Origin: Shinisaurus crocodilurus
Taxonomy: Eukaryota > Chordata > Lepidosauria > Squamata > Shinisauridae
Assembly: GCA_021292165.1 (NCBI GenBank)
Contig: CM037879.1
Location: 23,605,817-23,669,816, forward strand
Direction of reading: 5' to 3'
Length of the DNA: 64,000 nt
How positions within the stretch are numbered: position 1 is the first letter of the stretch; every line of letters begins with the position of its first letter. Positions 9,125 to 19,259 of the stretch are shown piece by piece. A program made the position numbers and the translations under genes. Below the pieces are notes generated by a model, which worked only from the letters and a program-made list of their open reading frames with translations, searched no databases and was not told the DNA's origin.

Positions 9125-9249
9125 GGCACAATCCTATGCATGTTTTTAGACAGAAAAAAAGGCCTACAACTCCCAGCATGCCCCAGCCATGGGGCATGCT
9201 GGGTGCTGTAGGCCTTTTTTTCTGTCTAAACATGCATAGGATCACGCCC
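9125..9249. mobile_element. foldback MITE (GGGCGCAATCCTATGC family)
   Basis: The arms GGCACAATCCTATGCATG and CATGCATAGGATCACGCCC are inverted, and the centre TACAACTCCCAGCATGCCCC faces its complement. TTAA precedes the left end and TTAG follows the right, as in the better copy at 45502-45785. The superfamily is uncertain. Confidence 0.75.
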
Positions 9250-9690
9250 TTAGAGGCCTCTGTGCTCTCTCTGCCTCCTTCCTGGAATCGATTAAGACTC
9301 CCTCAACTCCAGTACATTGTGGTGAGTGGAGTTGCTTCCCAACTCCTGTGCATAGTGGTGAGAGGCGTGGGTGGCAGGGAGCATCTGATACATGCAAGAA
9401 AGAGCTCCGTAAATGCAGGAGCTTCGAGGGCCCATTGCGTGCCCAGTCATGTCATTAGCCAAGCCATTTTAGCCTATCTAAGTTGCCTAGACAATGCATT
9501 CCAGCCAGATGCTAAAAATGAATCTACTAAGTCCTGTCCCCTTATATAAGGCTATACCGGCGGCAATTGTGAAATCATCACCGAGTTTTCTCTCTTTTTG
9601 TGATCGGACAGACTTCAGCCTGGCATCCATCTTGAAAAACAACCTGAGCGCTGGAGCATGCCCAGGGCCAAACAGACAATAATTTAAACC
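9250..9690. other. no recognisable feature
   Basis: Two short similar stretches (CCTCAACTCCAGTACATTGTGG and CCCAACTCCTGTGCATAGTGG, trimmed here) hint at a small local duplication at 9300-9360. Otherwise nothing is recognised. Confidence 0.3.
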
Positions 9691-9692
9691 TG

Positions 9693-9937
9693 CATTTATT
9701 TATTTATGTATTACATTTATATCCTGCCTTTTTTTCCTCTTGCAAGAAACCCAAGGCAGCTTACATAGTACTCCTCCTCTCCATTTTATCCTCACAACAA
9801 CCCTGTGAGGTAGGTTAGGCTGAGAGTCAGTGACTGGCCCAGAGTCACCCAGTGAGCTTCATAGCCAAGTAGGGACTAGAACGTGGATCTCCTGGGTCTC
9901 AGTCCAACACTCTCACAACTAGACCACACTGGCTCTC
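9693..9937 (-). repeat. tRNA-derived CORE-type SINE
   Basis: A minus-strand copy with tail TTTATTTATTTATG, GCAAGAAACCCAAGGCAGC, core CAACAACCCTGTGAGGTAGG and a degraded head ending CTAGACCACACTGG. Confidence 0.85.
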
Positions 9938-9952
9938 AGTATCCAGCTAGAT

Positions 9953-10178
9953 ATCAATAACAGCTAAATACATAGCTGTCTTTTTTACATTTTTACTCTA
10001 GAGTACCGTAAGTTCTGGGGCTTGATCTGGATCAGGCCCATAGCAGGGAAGGAATGCGTTAAAGCCCCCTACCCCCATGCTAGGATCTCAATCTGGATCG
10101 GGGGCCTGTGTCTATTCTAGATTAAAAATACATAGCCGCTAGGTACAGATTTAAAACAACATCTGTTTTTTTGACCCT
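9953..10178. mobile_element. foldback MITE (GGGTCAAA family), decayed
   Basis: TTTTTACTCTAGAGT on the left faces ATTCTAGATTAAAAA on the right, with CTGGATCAGG and CTGGATCGGG between. The right end ATCTGTTTTTTTGACCC matches the terminus of the cleaner copy at 50807-51029. Confidence 0.6.
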
Positions 10179-10346
10179 CAGTTTTACCTTTCCCCAAGTC
10201 AGAGATTTTGCCAGCTACTCTAGAGGGAATTCTGAAAGCTTCCCCCCATCCCTGAAGCAGCGTGATCTGACAAGCACTAGCATCTAGTCAACTTTGATAT
10301 ACTAGGTAGCTGTCTCTTTTAGAAATACACCACTGTACTGTTATGT

Positions 10347-10445
10347 AAAAATTAAGGCAATACCTTTGTTAGGCCAACCAAACTATCACAAAATAACTTG
10401 CAAGCTTTCAAGTTCTCCGGTACTCTTCATCAGGGTAGCTAGATG
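10347..10445 (-). repeat. unclassified dispersed repeat (inverse of 5230-5312)
   Basis: Minus-strand match to the element at 5230-5312 by the ordered motifs CTGATGAAGAG, GAAAGCTTGCAAGTTATTTT and GGTATTGCC. Confidence 0.45.
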
Positions 10446-10582
10446 TTACAGTGTAAGGACAGGGGAGGATCTGGCTGCTGTTAAAGCCATGAAGTCTACA
10501 TTTTTGGACGCCGTTTTAAGATGGAAGTGGGAAGGCTCTACTAGGTGCGGCAACTAGAAGACTCTCCTGTTAGACTCTACTA

Positions 10583-10706
10583 CAGTGTTCTCCAACCTTG
10601 GGTCCCCAGATGTTTTTGGCCTACAACTCCCAGCATGCTATGCTGGCTGGGGCATGCTGGGAGTTGTAGGCCAAAACATCTGGGGACCCAAGGTTGGAGA
10701 ACACTG
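10583..10706. mobile_element. hAT foldback MITE (CAGTGTTCTCCAACC family)
   Basis: A 124-bp hairpin whose arms are almost perfectly complementary. The 8-base flanks CTCTACTA and TTCTACTA agree at seven positions. Confidence 0.9.
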
Positions 10707-10743
10707 TTCTACTAGGTGGTGCAAAGTTTTCAGGTTGTACCTA

Positions 10744-10874
10744 GGACCATCCCATGTTTAGCCAGAAAAAAGTCCTACAACACCCAGCATGCCCCAGCCA
10801 GCCATGTTGGCTGGGGCATGCTGGGAGTTGTAGGACTTTCCCCTCCCTGTCTACACATGCATAGGATTGCACCC
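10744..10874. mobile_element. foldback MITE (GGGCGCAATCCTATGC family)
   Basis: The central palindrome TACAACACCCAGCATGCCCC and its complement, and the right end CATGCATAGGATTGCACCC, match the family at 9125. The left tip is degraded. Confidence 0.7.
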
Positions 10875-10879
10875 CAGGT

Positions 10880-11535
10880 TGACTTTTTAAAACTAGTACA
10901 GCACCCAATTACACACCAATTTCTTTCTATGCCCCATGAATTTAAAATATAAGGTGTGCCCACAAAAGATAAATCCATTCCTCATTCAGGAAGTAATGGT
11001 TGACTACTGTTTTTGACAAAGAGTGTATTAGACCTATTAAAAAACTGGAGGACAAATAAAGAATGCAATTACCTTCACAGGCACATCTTCTTGTTTTTTA
11101 GATGCATGCAGGGCCCGGAATATAGTTCAAAATAACCCTGTGAGCTGTCTGATTGGAGCTGGGATAAATGTCGCAGTACTTTGGGCATTGATTTAAGGAG
11201 CATAAAAAGAATGACTTGCATGATCAGAATAACCCCAGAAAACGTGCATATTATATTAGGGTGTTTAAAGGGTATTGATGATACAGTCAGTCCAGAATTC
11301 ACAATGAACCACTCCACCAGCAATCCAAATTATGATTGCATCTTCTTGGAAGTAGATGATATCCCCACCTCTGGCAGAATGGTTTTATAGAAGGTGGGAT
11401 CCTGCTTCCTTGACCCTCCTGCAGGGTCAGTTAATGGGAAATCATTTCGTTGAACTTTGGTCTTTGTCTGTAATGCTTTGAAAGAACACATCTGAGGAGA
11501 AGGTGAGATCTTACATTTAATTTCCCTTGTTATGA
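10880..11535. other. single-copy DNA, possible conserved element at 11085-11345
   Basis: No repeat family is seen. The 11085-11345 part is AT-rich without microsatellites and contains TGATTTAAGG and CATGATCAGAATAACC. A regulatory role would need cross-species comparison. Confidence 0.3.
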
Positions 11536-12286
11536 ATCGGGTGCAGAACCACAGGACCCATTTGGCCCTCCTGGGGGCCAAATCCAGCCCTCTGGGGTTT
11601 CCCATATGGCCATACACCCCTTCTTCTGGCCCCACCCTCTTCCCCTGGCCCCACCCCCTTTCCCCTAACCACTGATCATTGGGTGGTTTCCCAGGTCTTG
11701 TGCAATTTCCCCCCCATTCTCAAAGGTTGCAATGCCTCGCCTAAGTCTTTGTTACTGGCAGTAAGGGTTTTAAACTACAATATGCTGGTATTCTTGGTCC
11801 TGCCAGTTTTGTCTATGGCCCCACCTAGGGATGGGTGACCTGCCCGGCACTTGACTCACAGCGCATGAGCTGAGCACACCCACCGCATGGGCCGAGCCAA
11901 GCACCAGCGCCAGCTGAGGCGCTCACCAGACTTCTGGGTCCCCGGCTCCATGTTGTTTACGTAGAAAATGGCCAAATTTGCACAAATTATGGCCAAATTT
12001 GCACAAATTTGCCTGTAAGTTGTTCAAATATGGCCGATTTCTACATAAACAACATAGCGCCAGAACCCGGAAGTCACCTTCCCCAGCTCGGCTCGTGAGA
12101 ACGCGAGTTGAGCCGGGGAAAAGGTAGGGCGAGCAGAGGGTCGAGCCTGGCAAGTTCGCCAGATTTTCCACCCCCTAATCGAGCTCCGGGCACATCCCTA
12201 GCCCCGCCCACCACTGGAATTCGGCCTCCAAGAACTTCTCCAAAATGGAATTTGGCCCTCGAGCTGAAAGAGGGTCAACACCCCTG
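11536..12286. mobile_element. hAT element (CAGGGGTGTTGAACC family), interrupted
   Basis: The right end GGGTCAACACCCCTG is the inverse of the family start. The body (GGCCCTCCTGGGGGCC, GCCTCGCCTAAG, TTACTGGCAGTAAGGG, CTTCTCCAAAATGGAAT) matches the copies at 49369-49969, 46085 and 57834. A second hAT at 11826-12200 interrupts it. The left tip has mutated and no clear target duplication remains. Confidence 0.75.
11826..12200. mobile_element. hAT element with TAGGG...CCCTA ends, 375 bp
   Basis: It begins TAGGGATGGGTGACC, ends GCACATCCCTA, and is flanked by 8-base duplications GCCCCACC and GCCCCGCC (seven of eight). The uninterrupted sequence is seen in the relative at 49880 (GGCTCCGCCCACC), which confirms the insertion. 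Inside is an imperfect inverted repeat around a doubled GGCCAAATTTGCACAAAT. Confidence 0.9.
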
Positions 12287-12299
12287 CTATAAATTTTTT

Positions 12300-13040
12300 A
12301 AAATTTTAAAATTATTAAAAGTTCAAAATTATCCTCCCCTCATGGACTTTCAAGAAGCATTGTCCACAGCTCCATCCATGTAACTTCACATAAGGTTCTC
12401 CAGGCCTTCTGAAACCCCACTTACCGTAGATGAGGGCATATTTTACGCCACAAGGTTCTTCATGTGGTGGCTCTGGAACGGCAACCCCTATTTTCATTCT
12501 TGTTTAATTGCTGGCTTGCACCTCCCACATAAATACAGCGATAAATGTGCTCACTAGAAAGACCAAAACCCCATAGCTTCCCAGAGGCATCATGCTCAAG
12601 GTGTTAGATCTGTAATCCAACAAGACACTGGGATCTCATTTTACCAGGTCCTCTCTCAGAACTGCGTTGTGGCTTGAACATCAGAACACTTTACACGCTG
12701 TGCTTTTACAACCTCAACGGAAAGAGAGTAAGTCACCACTAAACATGACCTCCCTCTATGCTGTCATGTTGATGAATGAGACCATTCGTAAGTTCGTAAC
12801 ACACTTGTGCTGCCTCTGCTGATGCCTCAGTCCTATTTATGACACTAATGTCATACAGTACAGTTTGATGGCACTTCTTGTTACCTGTTGAATGTTGGTG
12901 TTTCCATGGTGACCAGTGTCAGGTAAATAGGACTTCCAGTTAAAATAGGAATTGGAAGTGAGGAGTGCTGGGGAACTTCCTGTCAGGGCCCAGTGGGGTC
13001 ATAAGCCAATGATGCAGTCCAAACAGGCCAGTGGTTTGGT
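12300..13040. other. no recognisable feature
   Basis: About 740 bp with no repeat family, long hairpin or plausible exon that I recognise. Confidence 0.35.
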
Positions 13041-13043
13041 TCG

Positions 13044-13481
13044 TAGGGATGTATGAGAAATTCGTTTCAGTTGGTTTTTTCTCAGGATTTACCCAGTTTG
13101 CACCTTCCAGACTGAACACAGACTTCGAATGCAGTCGAAGTCCATACTTTTCTCAGCTTGCAATGTGATTCACAGACACACACACCCAAAATGTATTTGA
13201 CAGCATGCGTAGATTTGAAAAATGCTCATGAAAAAAAAACTCACACTTTTGAAAAATGCGTGCAAATATGCTTTAATTAATGGAAGAAGAATGCATACAT
13301 TTCAAAGACGATGCATCCATTTGGAAAAACACACGCAAAAACACGCATGGATTTTCATGTGAAAAGGGAAAAAAACAAAGCTTGCAGTCTGATATGGACT
13401 CAAGTCGGAATGAGCTTCAAGATCAAGATGGAGTTCAGAGAACTTTGGTGAGCTCGAGTTTTGCTGATTCACACATCCCTA
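13044..13481. mobile_element. TAGGGATG-ended DNA element
   Basis: The left end TAGGGATGTATGAGAAATTC and right end GATTCACACATCCCTA form short inverted repeats. The interior is marked by TTTGACAGCATGCGTA and repeated TTTGAAAAATGC/GTGCAAATATG phrases, and is shared with the disrupted copy at 62288-62770. The flanks do not match as a duplication. Confidence 0.65.
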
Positions 13482-13489
13482 GGAACAGG

Positions 13490-14515
13490 CAGACACAGAT
13501 CCAAGGGACCAGAGATGAATGATGTGGTCAGAGAGGGTGGTGGTGGTCAGATTCCAGAGCAAGGTGGCGAGGATGTGAGGGTGGGGCATGGCATGGGTCT
13601 ATTCAGCACCTTCTCTCACATATAAATTGCTCAGGAGGAGGAGCCAAGCCTGGGAAATGTGTATATATGGCCAGCAAGGCCCCTACTGGCTCCCAAGGTC
13701 ACCTGATTCTTTCCAGGCTGACGGGCTGCACGTTCTCTGCCCTCCATTGACAGGGAGGGCACTGTGGAGCAGCAAGACTAAGGCCAGCCAGTGCATCCAT
13801 CTTTAAGCTGTCCAAATCATATAGGGAGTAAGGTGCTCGGGCCCTGCTACCAAACTTCCTGGTTTGTATCCAGGAACCCATGGAAACTTAGAGAGTCACA
13901 GAGAGGGCCACGGCACATTCTAGGGTGCACAATGCTCATCTGGGGCACTGGTCAGGCCTCTTAGACCTCACTGTTGTTGCCCAATGCAGAGATTGGACCC
14001 ATTGCTGTTTCAGAAGAGCCTTCAAGGGATGTGGGAACAGATTCTGATGAGGGGGAGGGGTGGAATTCCTAGCTGAAGTGCCAAGTCCAGTCGACTCAGA
14101 GATAAGCCAGGAAGTAGCAGAGAGTCAACTAGCTTCAGATACTGTTGGAATCCACAGTGAGCCCGTTAATGAGGAGGAGGGCAGAACAGGCCTAACTAAT
14201 CCCAGGGTCAGATGTCAGTTAAAGAGAGCGGGCTAACTAAGAAGTGTCAGATGTTCTAAGTGGCTGGCCCTCAAGCAAGAGGGTGTTGGTAATTTGAGTT
14301 TGGGAGGGAGGAGGGGCCCTCAGTTTGGAATCAACTGCTTACCATTGAGGTCACACTTCTTTAATGGCTTGATCCCTTAGAGCTCTAACTACACTTGTTT
14401 CTTTTGCTATCAGTTTCTGCAGTATGTTTAATTTGTACTTTAAAGCCAGCCTTGCTGGTTTCCATTACCATAATAAAGCTTTAAGTAGAAGGTCTTTGTC
14501 TGCCAGAGGAGGGAG
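13490..14515. other. mostly unrecognised; possible LTR-like sequence near the right
   Basis: No repeat family is certain. The end (14390-14505) carries CATAATAAAGC followed by GTCTTTGTCTGCCA, which resembles the poly(A) region and end of an LTR, but no matching start or duplication is seen. Confidence 0.3.
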
Positions 14516-14519
14516 AAAC

Positions 14520-15018
14520 TGTTAGAATATGCAAAGAGAGAGAAGATATCAACTCTGCAGGGAGGGTTTTTTAAGCTGACTGCCCAGTAAAGGGTTAAGA
14601 GAGACTGTTATAGTCTAGTTAAAGGGCAAAGGCAGAAACCAAACTTCTCTAGCTAAAGGGCAGGGTTCAGTGGATCAAACTACTTAGTAGTATCGGGAGG
14701 GAATGCTGGATGTTGCCTAGCAACAGGTTAGATTTCCATTCTACTACTCCTCTGACAGACTGGTCCTACAGTTAACTGACTTAAGTGATACTTGCTAGGG
14801 TTTAGCAAAGAGACATGTTCTGTGGTTTTCCTTACCTCACAGTATGAGTAATATTTAAGAAACTGCACTTACAAAGTCTATAATCATCAAGCTTAAAGTA
14901 CCTGAGAAATCATATGTTACTTCTGTTATTTACTTTAAAGGCATCTACTTAGAAACAAGTTCTGTGTTTGTCTGTTTGTTTGGGTGAAGTCTGCTGCTCC
15001 TATTGTGCTTTGCCATCA
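14520..15018 (+). mobile_element. solo LTR, 499 bp, second copy
   Basis: It matches 7840-8328 along its length: GGTTTTTTAAGCTGACTGCC, CCCAGTAAAGGGTTAAGA, GATGTTGCCTAGCAACAGG, GGCATCTACTTAGAAACAAG. It starts TGTTAGAATATG and ends GCCATCA, with 5-base flanks GAAAC and GGAAC (four of five). The internal coding region is absent. Confidence 0.85.
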
Positions 15019-15755
15019 GGAACAGCCTCCACACCCCATGTGACTTGAGTATGGCCTAGAACCCAGCCCACACCCTCCTGCAATTGCCAGTTCTGGTGAA
15101 AGATCAGCAGTCAAGATGGAAAATGCTTGTAATTTGTGAAGCTCAACAATTTTTCAGGGATTCACAGCACTTTTCTTGGGAAGATTCATTATATTTGTCA
15201 AAATGAAGCATCTCTTGGCAAAATCATTTCCTGGCTGGAAGGTTTTCTCAGGTCTGAGTTTCTTCTTTTTAAAAAAAATATAAATTAAAAATTGGGGTCC
15301 AACAGCTGCAGCCAGATATAAATGATTCATCATTCTTAAAAATAGCCCTATCACCTGCTCCTTTGAGCAAATGCCCAGATGTTTTTAGGATAGTTTGGGG
15401 TTTGAATTTTATTTAATTTTTAAATGACGTTTGGAATTGCTTGAAATGAAAATGCATTTGGGGAAAATAAATAATAACAAAATGATTTCAAAACATACGT
15501 TTGTTTTCAGCACAGGAGATTGAAACACACAGAAGAAAGGCACATACACTAGGGTTGGAAGAATCTGTCTGTTTCAGCATCTATAACATTCACATTATTC
15601 CAAGCACAAGTTCATTCCCTCCTATTTCTGCACCAGTTTGTGATTTTTTTTAAAAAAAGTTTGGTTTTTAAAATGTGTACATGTTTCTGTGCACATTTTC
15701 ACAAGCGTGAAAAGTTGCGCACATTTTTGCAAGCAGTTTTATTTAACTCTATTCA
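15019..15755. other. no recognised element; possible remnant of a TAGGG element near 15550
   Basis: CTAGGGTTGGAAGAATC and the phrases GTGCACATTTTCACAAGCG and GCGCACATTTTTGCAAGC recall the TAGGGATG elements but are too decayed to assign. Confidence 0.3.
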
Positions 15756-15756
15756 T

Positions 15757-15955
15757 TTTTTAATTTATTAATACATTTATATCCCAACTTTCCCCCCCTC
15801 CTGCAAGGAACCCAACTCTCACTGACTCTCAGCCTAACCTACCTCACAGGGTTGTTGTGAGGATAAAATGGAGAGGAGGATTATGTAAGCTGCCTTGGGT
15901 TCCTTGCAGGAAAAAAGGCAGGGTATAAATATAATAAAATAAATAAATAAATGAA
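15757..15955. repeat. inverted (foldback) CORE-type SINE
   Basis: A tail-end fragment in minus orientation (TTTATATCCCAACTTTCC, CTGCAAGGAACCCAA, to about 15814) runs directly into a plus-strand piece holding core and tail (CTCACTGACTCTCAGCC, CACAGGGTTGTTGTGAGG, to (AAATA)n at 15950). The tRNA head is missing. Confidence 0.8.
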
Positions 15956-16640
15956 CCTTTTAAAGCAGCCTAGACATGAATAGTGCATGCAGATGTGCCT
16001 GCTTATCAGATCCGGCACATCCCACCCCCCCCGCTGGGGGGCATATTACTTTTCTACAGTAGGGCAAGTTCTGCTTCCCCCTTGCCTTTGCTTCTCTAAA
16101 GACACACAGATCTAGCTTCAAATCTAGTGCTGATTTTAAAACCCACCCACCCCCAATGCTTTGGGTAGGTATTTAGCTTTAAAGGTTTTCCAGCATGTGG
16201 CACGTTTATCTGGTTACGTGCATATCTGATGCCCTGAAAAATAAAAATAGAAGCCAATTGATTTAAAAAAAAACAAAAAACCCTGAAACATTGCTCTGAG
16301 GAGAGGGGGGGAGTGACTTCATGACTGCCGCCAGGAGTAGCCAGTCAGCACTCTGCACAACTGGCTTTTGTGGAAATTGTTCAGCCTCAGCTCACACGTC
16401 ACAGAGGTTCCGAAGCAGTTGGCAAAGCTGGTGCTGACCTCTGTGTGGGTGTGCAGATTCGTTCGGGTCTTTCTCTTGAGCCCTGGCCTTTGATTGCCTG
16501 AGATGGATAACCTCGGGAATCCTTCTGCCCCTGACGTGTACCCCTCGATCAGCAGAGATTACAACTGGGAAACCGTTGTCTGGGTCTCTGACTTGGCTGT
16601 AGTTATTAGCCTTGAAATGTCATGAGAAAGCTGTTGGAGC
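15956..16640. other. no recognisable feature
   Basis: About 680 bp without a recognised family. There are G and C runs (16021-16040) and no convincing exon. Confidence 0.35.
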
Positions 16641-16647
16641 CTAGAGC

Positions 16648-16966
16648 TAGGGCTGTACCATCTCGCCTCGCGCAGGCGTAGCGGGCCGAAATTGGCCCCG
16701 CTCACTCTCCGGGGCGGTTCACCTCTGCGCGGCGAGCCGCCCGCGCTGGTCCCGTCACGTCACTTCCGTCACTCCGGAATTGACATGACGGGACACTGCA
16801 CCGGCGCGCTGGACCCCCGCGCTACGTTTTTGGCAGGGAAATCAGGGCAATAGGGCTGTTTAAACTGGTTCGAGCGGCCGCTCAGAAGATCAAGGTGGGG
16901 GCCGCCGCCGCGGAGAGGCGAGGCGGCGGAGAGGCGCCCCCCCCATAAGGTTCTTGACCACCACTA
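16648..16966. mobile_element. CpG-rich hAT element, 319 bp
   Basis: Perfect 8-base duplications CCTAGAGC (16640-16647 and 16967-16974) define the ends TAGGGCTGTACC and CCACCACTA. The interior is very CpG-rich and includes GTTTTTGGCAGGGAAATCAG and GGGCAATAGGGCTGTTTAAA, a core shared with 2610-2660 and 29388-29485. No transposase frame is present. Confidence 0.9.
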
Positions 16967-17246
16967 CCTAGAGCGACTGCCACCAGCTATATGTGTTTTG
17001 GAAGACTGTAACCCTTAAGCTTTTGCCGTGAGATTCCTTCTAATAAAAGAGCCTCGCTGATCTAGAGTCTCCTGTGTAGGAATGCCAGAGTGTGTGTGTG
17101 CAGGTCCCAGATCATGACAGAAACAGGGAGAACTGCTTGTTGTGGAGCTGGCCTCTCTGAGGAAGGTTGTGCATTTGACCCAACGGGTGAATGCAGGTTC
17201 ATGCACGGGAGGTAAGTCTGTGTGCAGCCAAAGAGAGCAATGGAAA

Positions 17247-17771
17247 CAGGGCCAGTCCAAGACATTTCGCTGCCTGAGGCAGAGCGGCAAATGGTACGGC
17301 CACCCCCAACCCCGCTTCACTCACACTCAGTCAGGGTGCATCGCGATTTTGACACCCGAGGCCAAAAATCCCACAAGTGCCTCTCTTCCTCCCTGGCAGT
17401 CAAAAATACAATTGTGATAAATGAAACGGCTAACAATTTGCTGCCCTTTCATGTCGCCCCAAATCAGCTGACTGAGGTGACCACCTTGTCCTGCCTAACA
17501 TTAAGGCTGCCCGTGTGTGTGTGTGCGCACGCGCGTGCACGCGCGCGCACACACATGTGCAAGCAAAGCAGCTGGAACCCACCGGGAAAGCCAGTCAAGT
17601 GACTTTGGCAGCTGAAGCAGAAAATCCCACATGCGACTCTCCCCCTTCCTGCCAGTCAAAATCAATGATTAATAAATGAAAGAGCTAACCCATGTGCTGC
17701 CCTTCCATGACACCCAAAACCATCTGCCTGAGCTGGCCGCTGTACCCTGCCTGATAGTAGGGCCAGCCCTG
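17247..17771. mobile_element. hAT element (CAGGGCCAG ends) with internal duplication
   Basis: The ends CAGGGCCAGTCC and GGGCCAGCCCTG are hAT-like. The interior contains two diverged copies of one segment of about 150-160 bp (TCCCACAAGTGCCTCTCTTC at 17369 and TCCCACATGCGACTCTCCCC at 17624, both followed by GCCAGTCAAAA-like and TAAATGAAA phrases), separated by a (GT)n/(CG)n tract. The flanks do not show a clear duplication. Confidence 0.65.
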
Positions 17772-18170
17772 TGAAAAGATCAACACCATAGGAAGTCAGT
17801 CATCGGGGATACTTGAGTCAGGATGCAGCTAAGGATGAAGGCAGATGCAATGTGTCAAGTAACGTGGAAGAGGCTTTCGAACACACATTCGCGGCCTTGA
17901 AAGCATATGTCTCAAAACTGCTGCGGTGTATCTCGGTTTCCAACCACACCCACCCAGCCCACTTCAAACATTACGTCTGCCTTCACCCTCACAGAGCCTT
18001 CCATGCTGATTTTGAAGCATGAGAGATCCCTGAAGGGCTTGTTGGGTTTTTGTTGTTGTTGCACTTTGGAAGTGTGTTAGCAGAAACTCTTGATAACAAA
18101 CCCATTAACACTGACATCCCGGCAGAGGCATCCTAGCCTTGTCTCACTTGGCTGGAAAAATGTTGAGCTA
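17772..18170. other. no recognisable feature
   Basis: About 400 bp without a recognised repeat, hairpin or convincing exon. Confidence 0.35.
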
Positions 18171-18172
18171 CA

Positions 18173-18393
18173 TGTGACACATTATGGAGGGAAAAAAAAG
18201 GCATCTGTTAGTGTTAACTAAGTTCCTGAGAAAGGGAATCCTAAATACCGTAGTTTCTGGAGGTTTTTCCAACTACCTCATTTCTGTGACACATTATGGG
18301 GGGGGGGGGGGAAGCATCTGTTAGTGTTAACTAAATTCCTGAGAAAGGGAATCCTAAATAGTTTCTGGAGGTTTTTCCAACTACCTCATTCCC
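18173..18393 (+). repeat. tandem duplication, two units of about 110 bp
   Basis: Both units run TGACACATTATGG, a purine run, GCATCTGTTAGTGTTAACTA, CCTGAGAAAGGGAATCC, GGAGGTTTTTCCAACTACC. Unit one (to about 18287) has AAATACCGTAGTTTCTGG and unit two has AAATAGTTTCTGG; the purine run is A-rich in one and a 16-G run in the other. Confidence 0.9.
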
Positions 18394-18835
18394 TCTTTGA
18401 AATATTTGCATCCCTGTTAGTGGGTGCAAGGTGAAAGGGAGAAACGTGCTAAGCGAAAAGCACGTCAAACGAATTCTTTACAGGACCATCTTCCATCTGG
18501 TAACCTGTGTGGATCTAGAATTGGCCTCCACAATCACTTACGGACCCATCGCTAAAGTCTACACAATATTTTTTTTTAGAATTTCCTCCTTTTAAAATTT
18601 TCTTTTTGTAATTTTTATCCTGGAAGACAATCTTACTCGGTCACGAGTGATCACCTACTACACATATTGAAATGCTCACAACTGAAGTAACACTGATGAG
18701 CATAACAGAAAGGCAGGCTCTGATTTGCCTTTTGCTATACTTTTATCCAATGACAAAAAGAAGGGGGGGAACCCTCTTAAATGTACTACTCAATTTTAAC
18801 CTTCAGGTCCATCTGAAGATTCCAACATGGATAGA
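18394..18835. other. AT-rich single-copy DNA
   Basis: No repeat family or plausible exon is recognised. Confidence 0.35.
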
Positions 18836-18838
18836 AAT

Positions 18839-18996
18839 AGGCCTGTGGCTCACGCTGGCCCAGCTTGTCTGAGCGTGGAAAGCTAAGCAGGGTCAGGCCT
18901 GGTTATTACTTGGATGGGAGACCCCTCCTCTAGTTTCCTGCATTGAGCAGGGGGTTGGACTCGATGGCCTTGTAGGCCCCTTCTAGAATCTATGAA
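18839..18996 (+). repeat. 5S rRNA-derived SINE with CR1-type tail (best copy)
   Basis: The head runs GCCTGTGGCTCACGCTGGC, then GTCTGAGCGTGGAAAGCTAA, GCAGGGTCAGGCCTGGTTAT and TACTTGGATGGGAGACC, which follows 5S rRNA closely through the A-box, intermediate element and C-box of its internal promoter. At about 18922 it switches to the CR1 3' end. Bases 18935-18983 are identical to 38204-38252 of the CR1 in this window. It ends in a short ATCTATGAAAC tail. Confidence 0.9.
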
Positions 18997-19123
18997 ACTA
19001 AAACAATCAAAGCAGCAAAAGCAAAGTATTGTTGTTATGGCTACTGGCCAACCATCCCCTTGGTAGGCAGATTGCTGGCTAATAGCCAAACATGGTTGGC
19101 TGAGGGGGAGCTAAGGGTTAGAA

Positions 19124-19253
19124 TAAGAGTAGGCCTCCTGGTGCCCTCCAGAAGTTTTGGACTACAACTTCCATAATCCATTGGCCATGCTGGCTGGGGC
19201 TGATGGGAGTTGTAGCCCAAAGCATCTGGAGGACACCAGGTTGCCTACCCCTG
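19124..19253. mobile_element. hAT-like foldback MITE (GGTGCCCTCCAGATG family)
   Basis: CCTGGTGCCCTCCAGAAG on the left and CTGGAGGACACCAGG on the right are inverted around CATGCTGGCTGGGGCTGATG. The right end GCCTACCCCTG is hAT-like; the left tip is mutated. Confidence 0.7.
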
Positions 19254-19259
19254 AATTAG

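Noticed and set aside
7840..15018. The two LTRs as the ends of one provirus
   Set aside because: Each LTR has its own different 5-base duplication and the DNA between them shows no retroviral coding sequence.
18858..18922. A 5S rRNA gene
   Set aside because: Only part of 5S is present, the 3' part is replaced by CR1 sequence, and several dispersed copies share that junction. It is a SINE.
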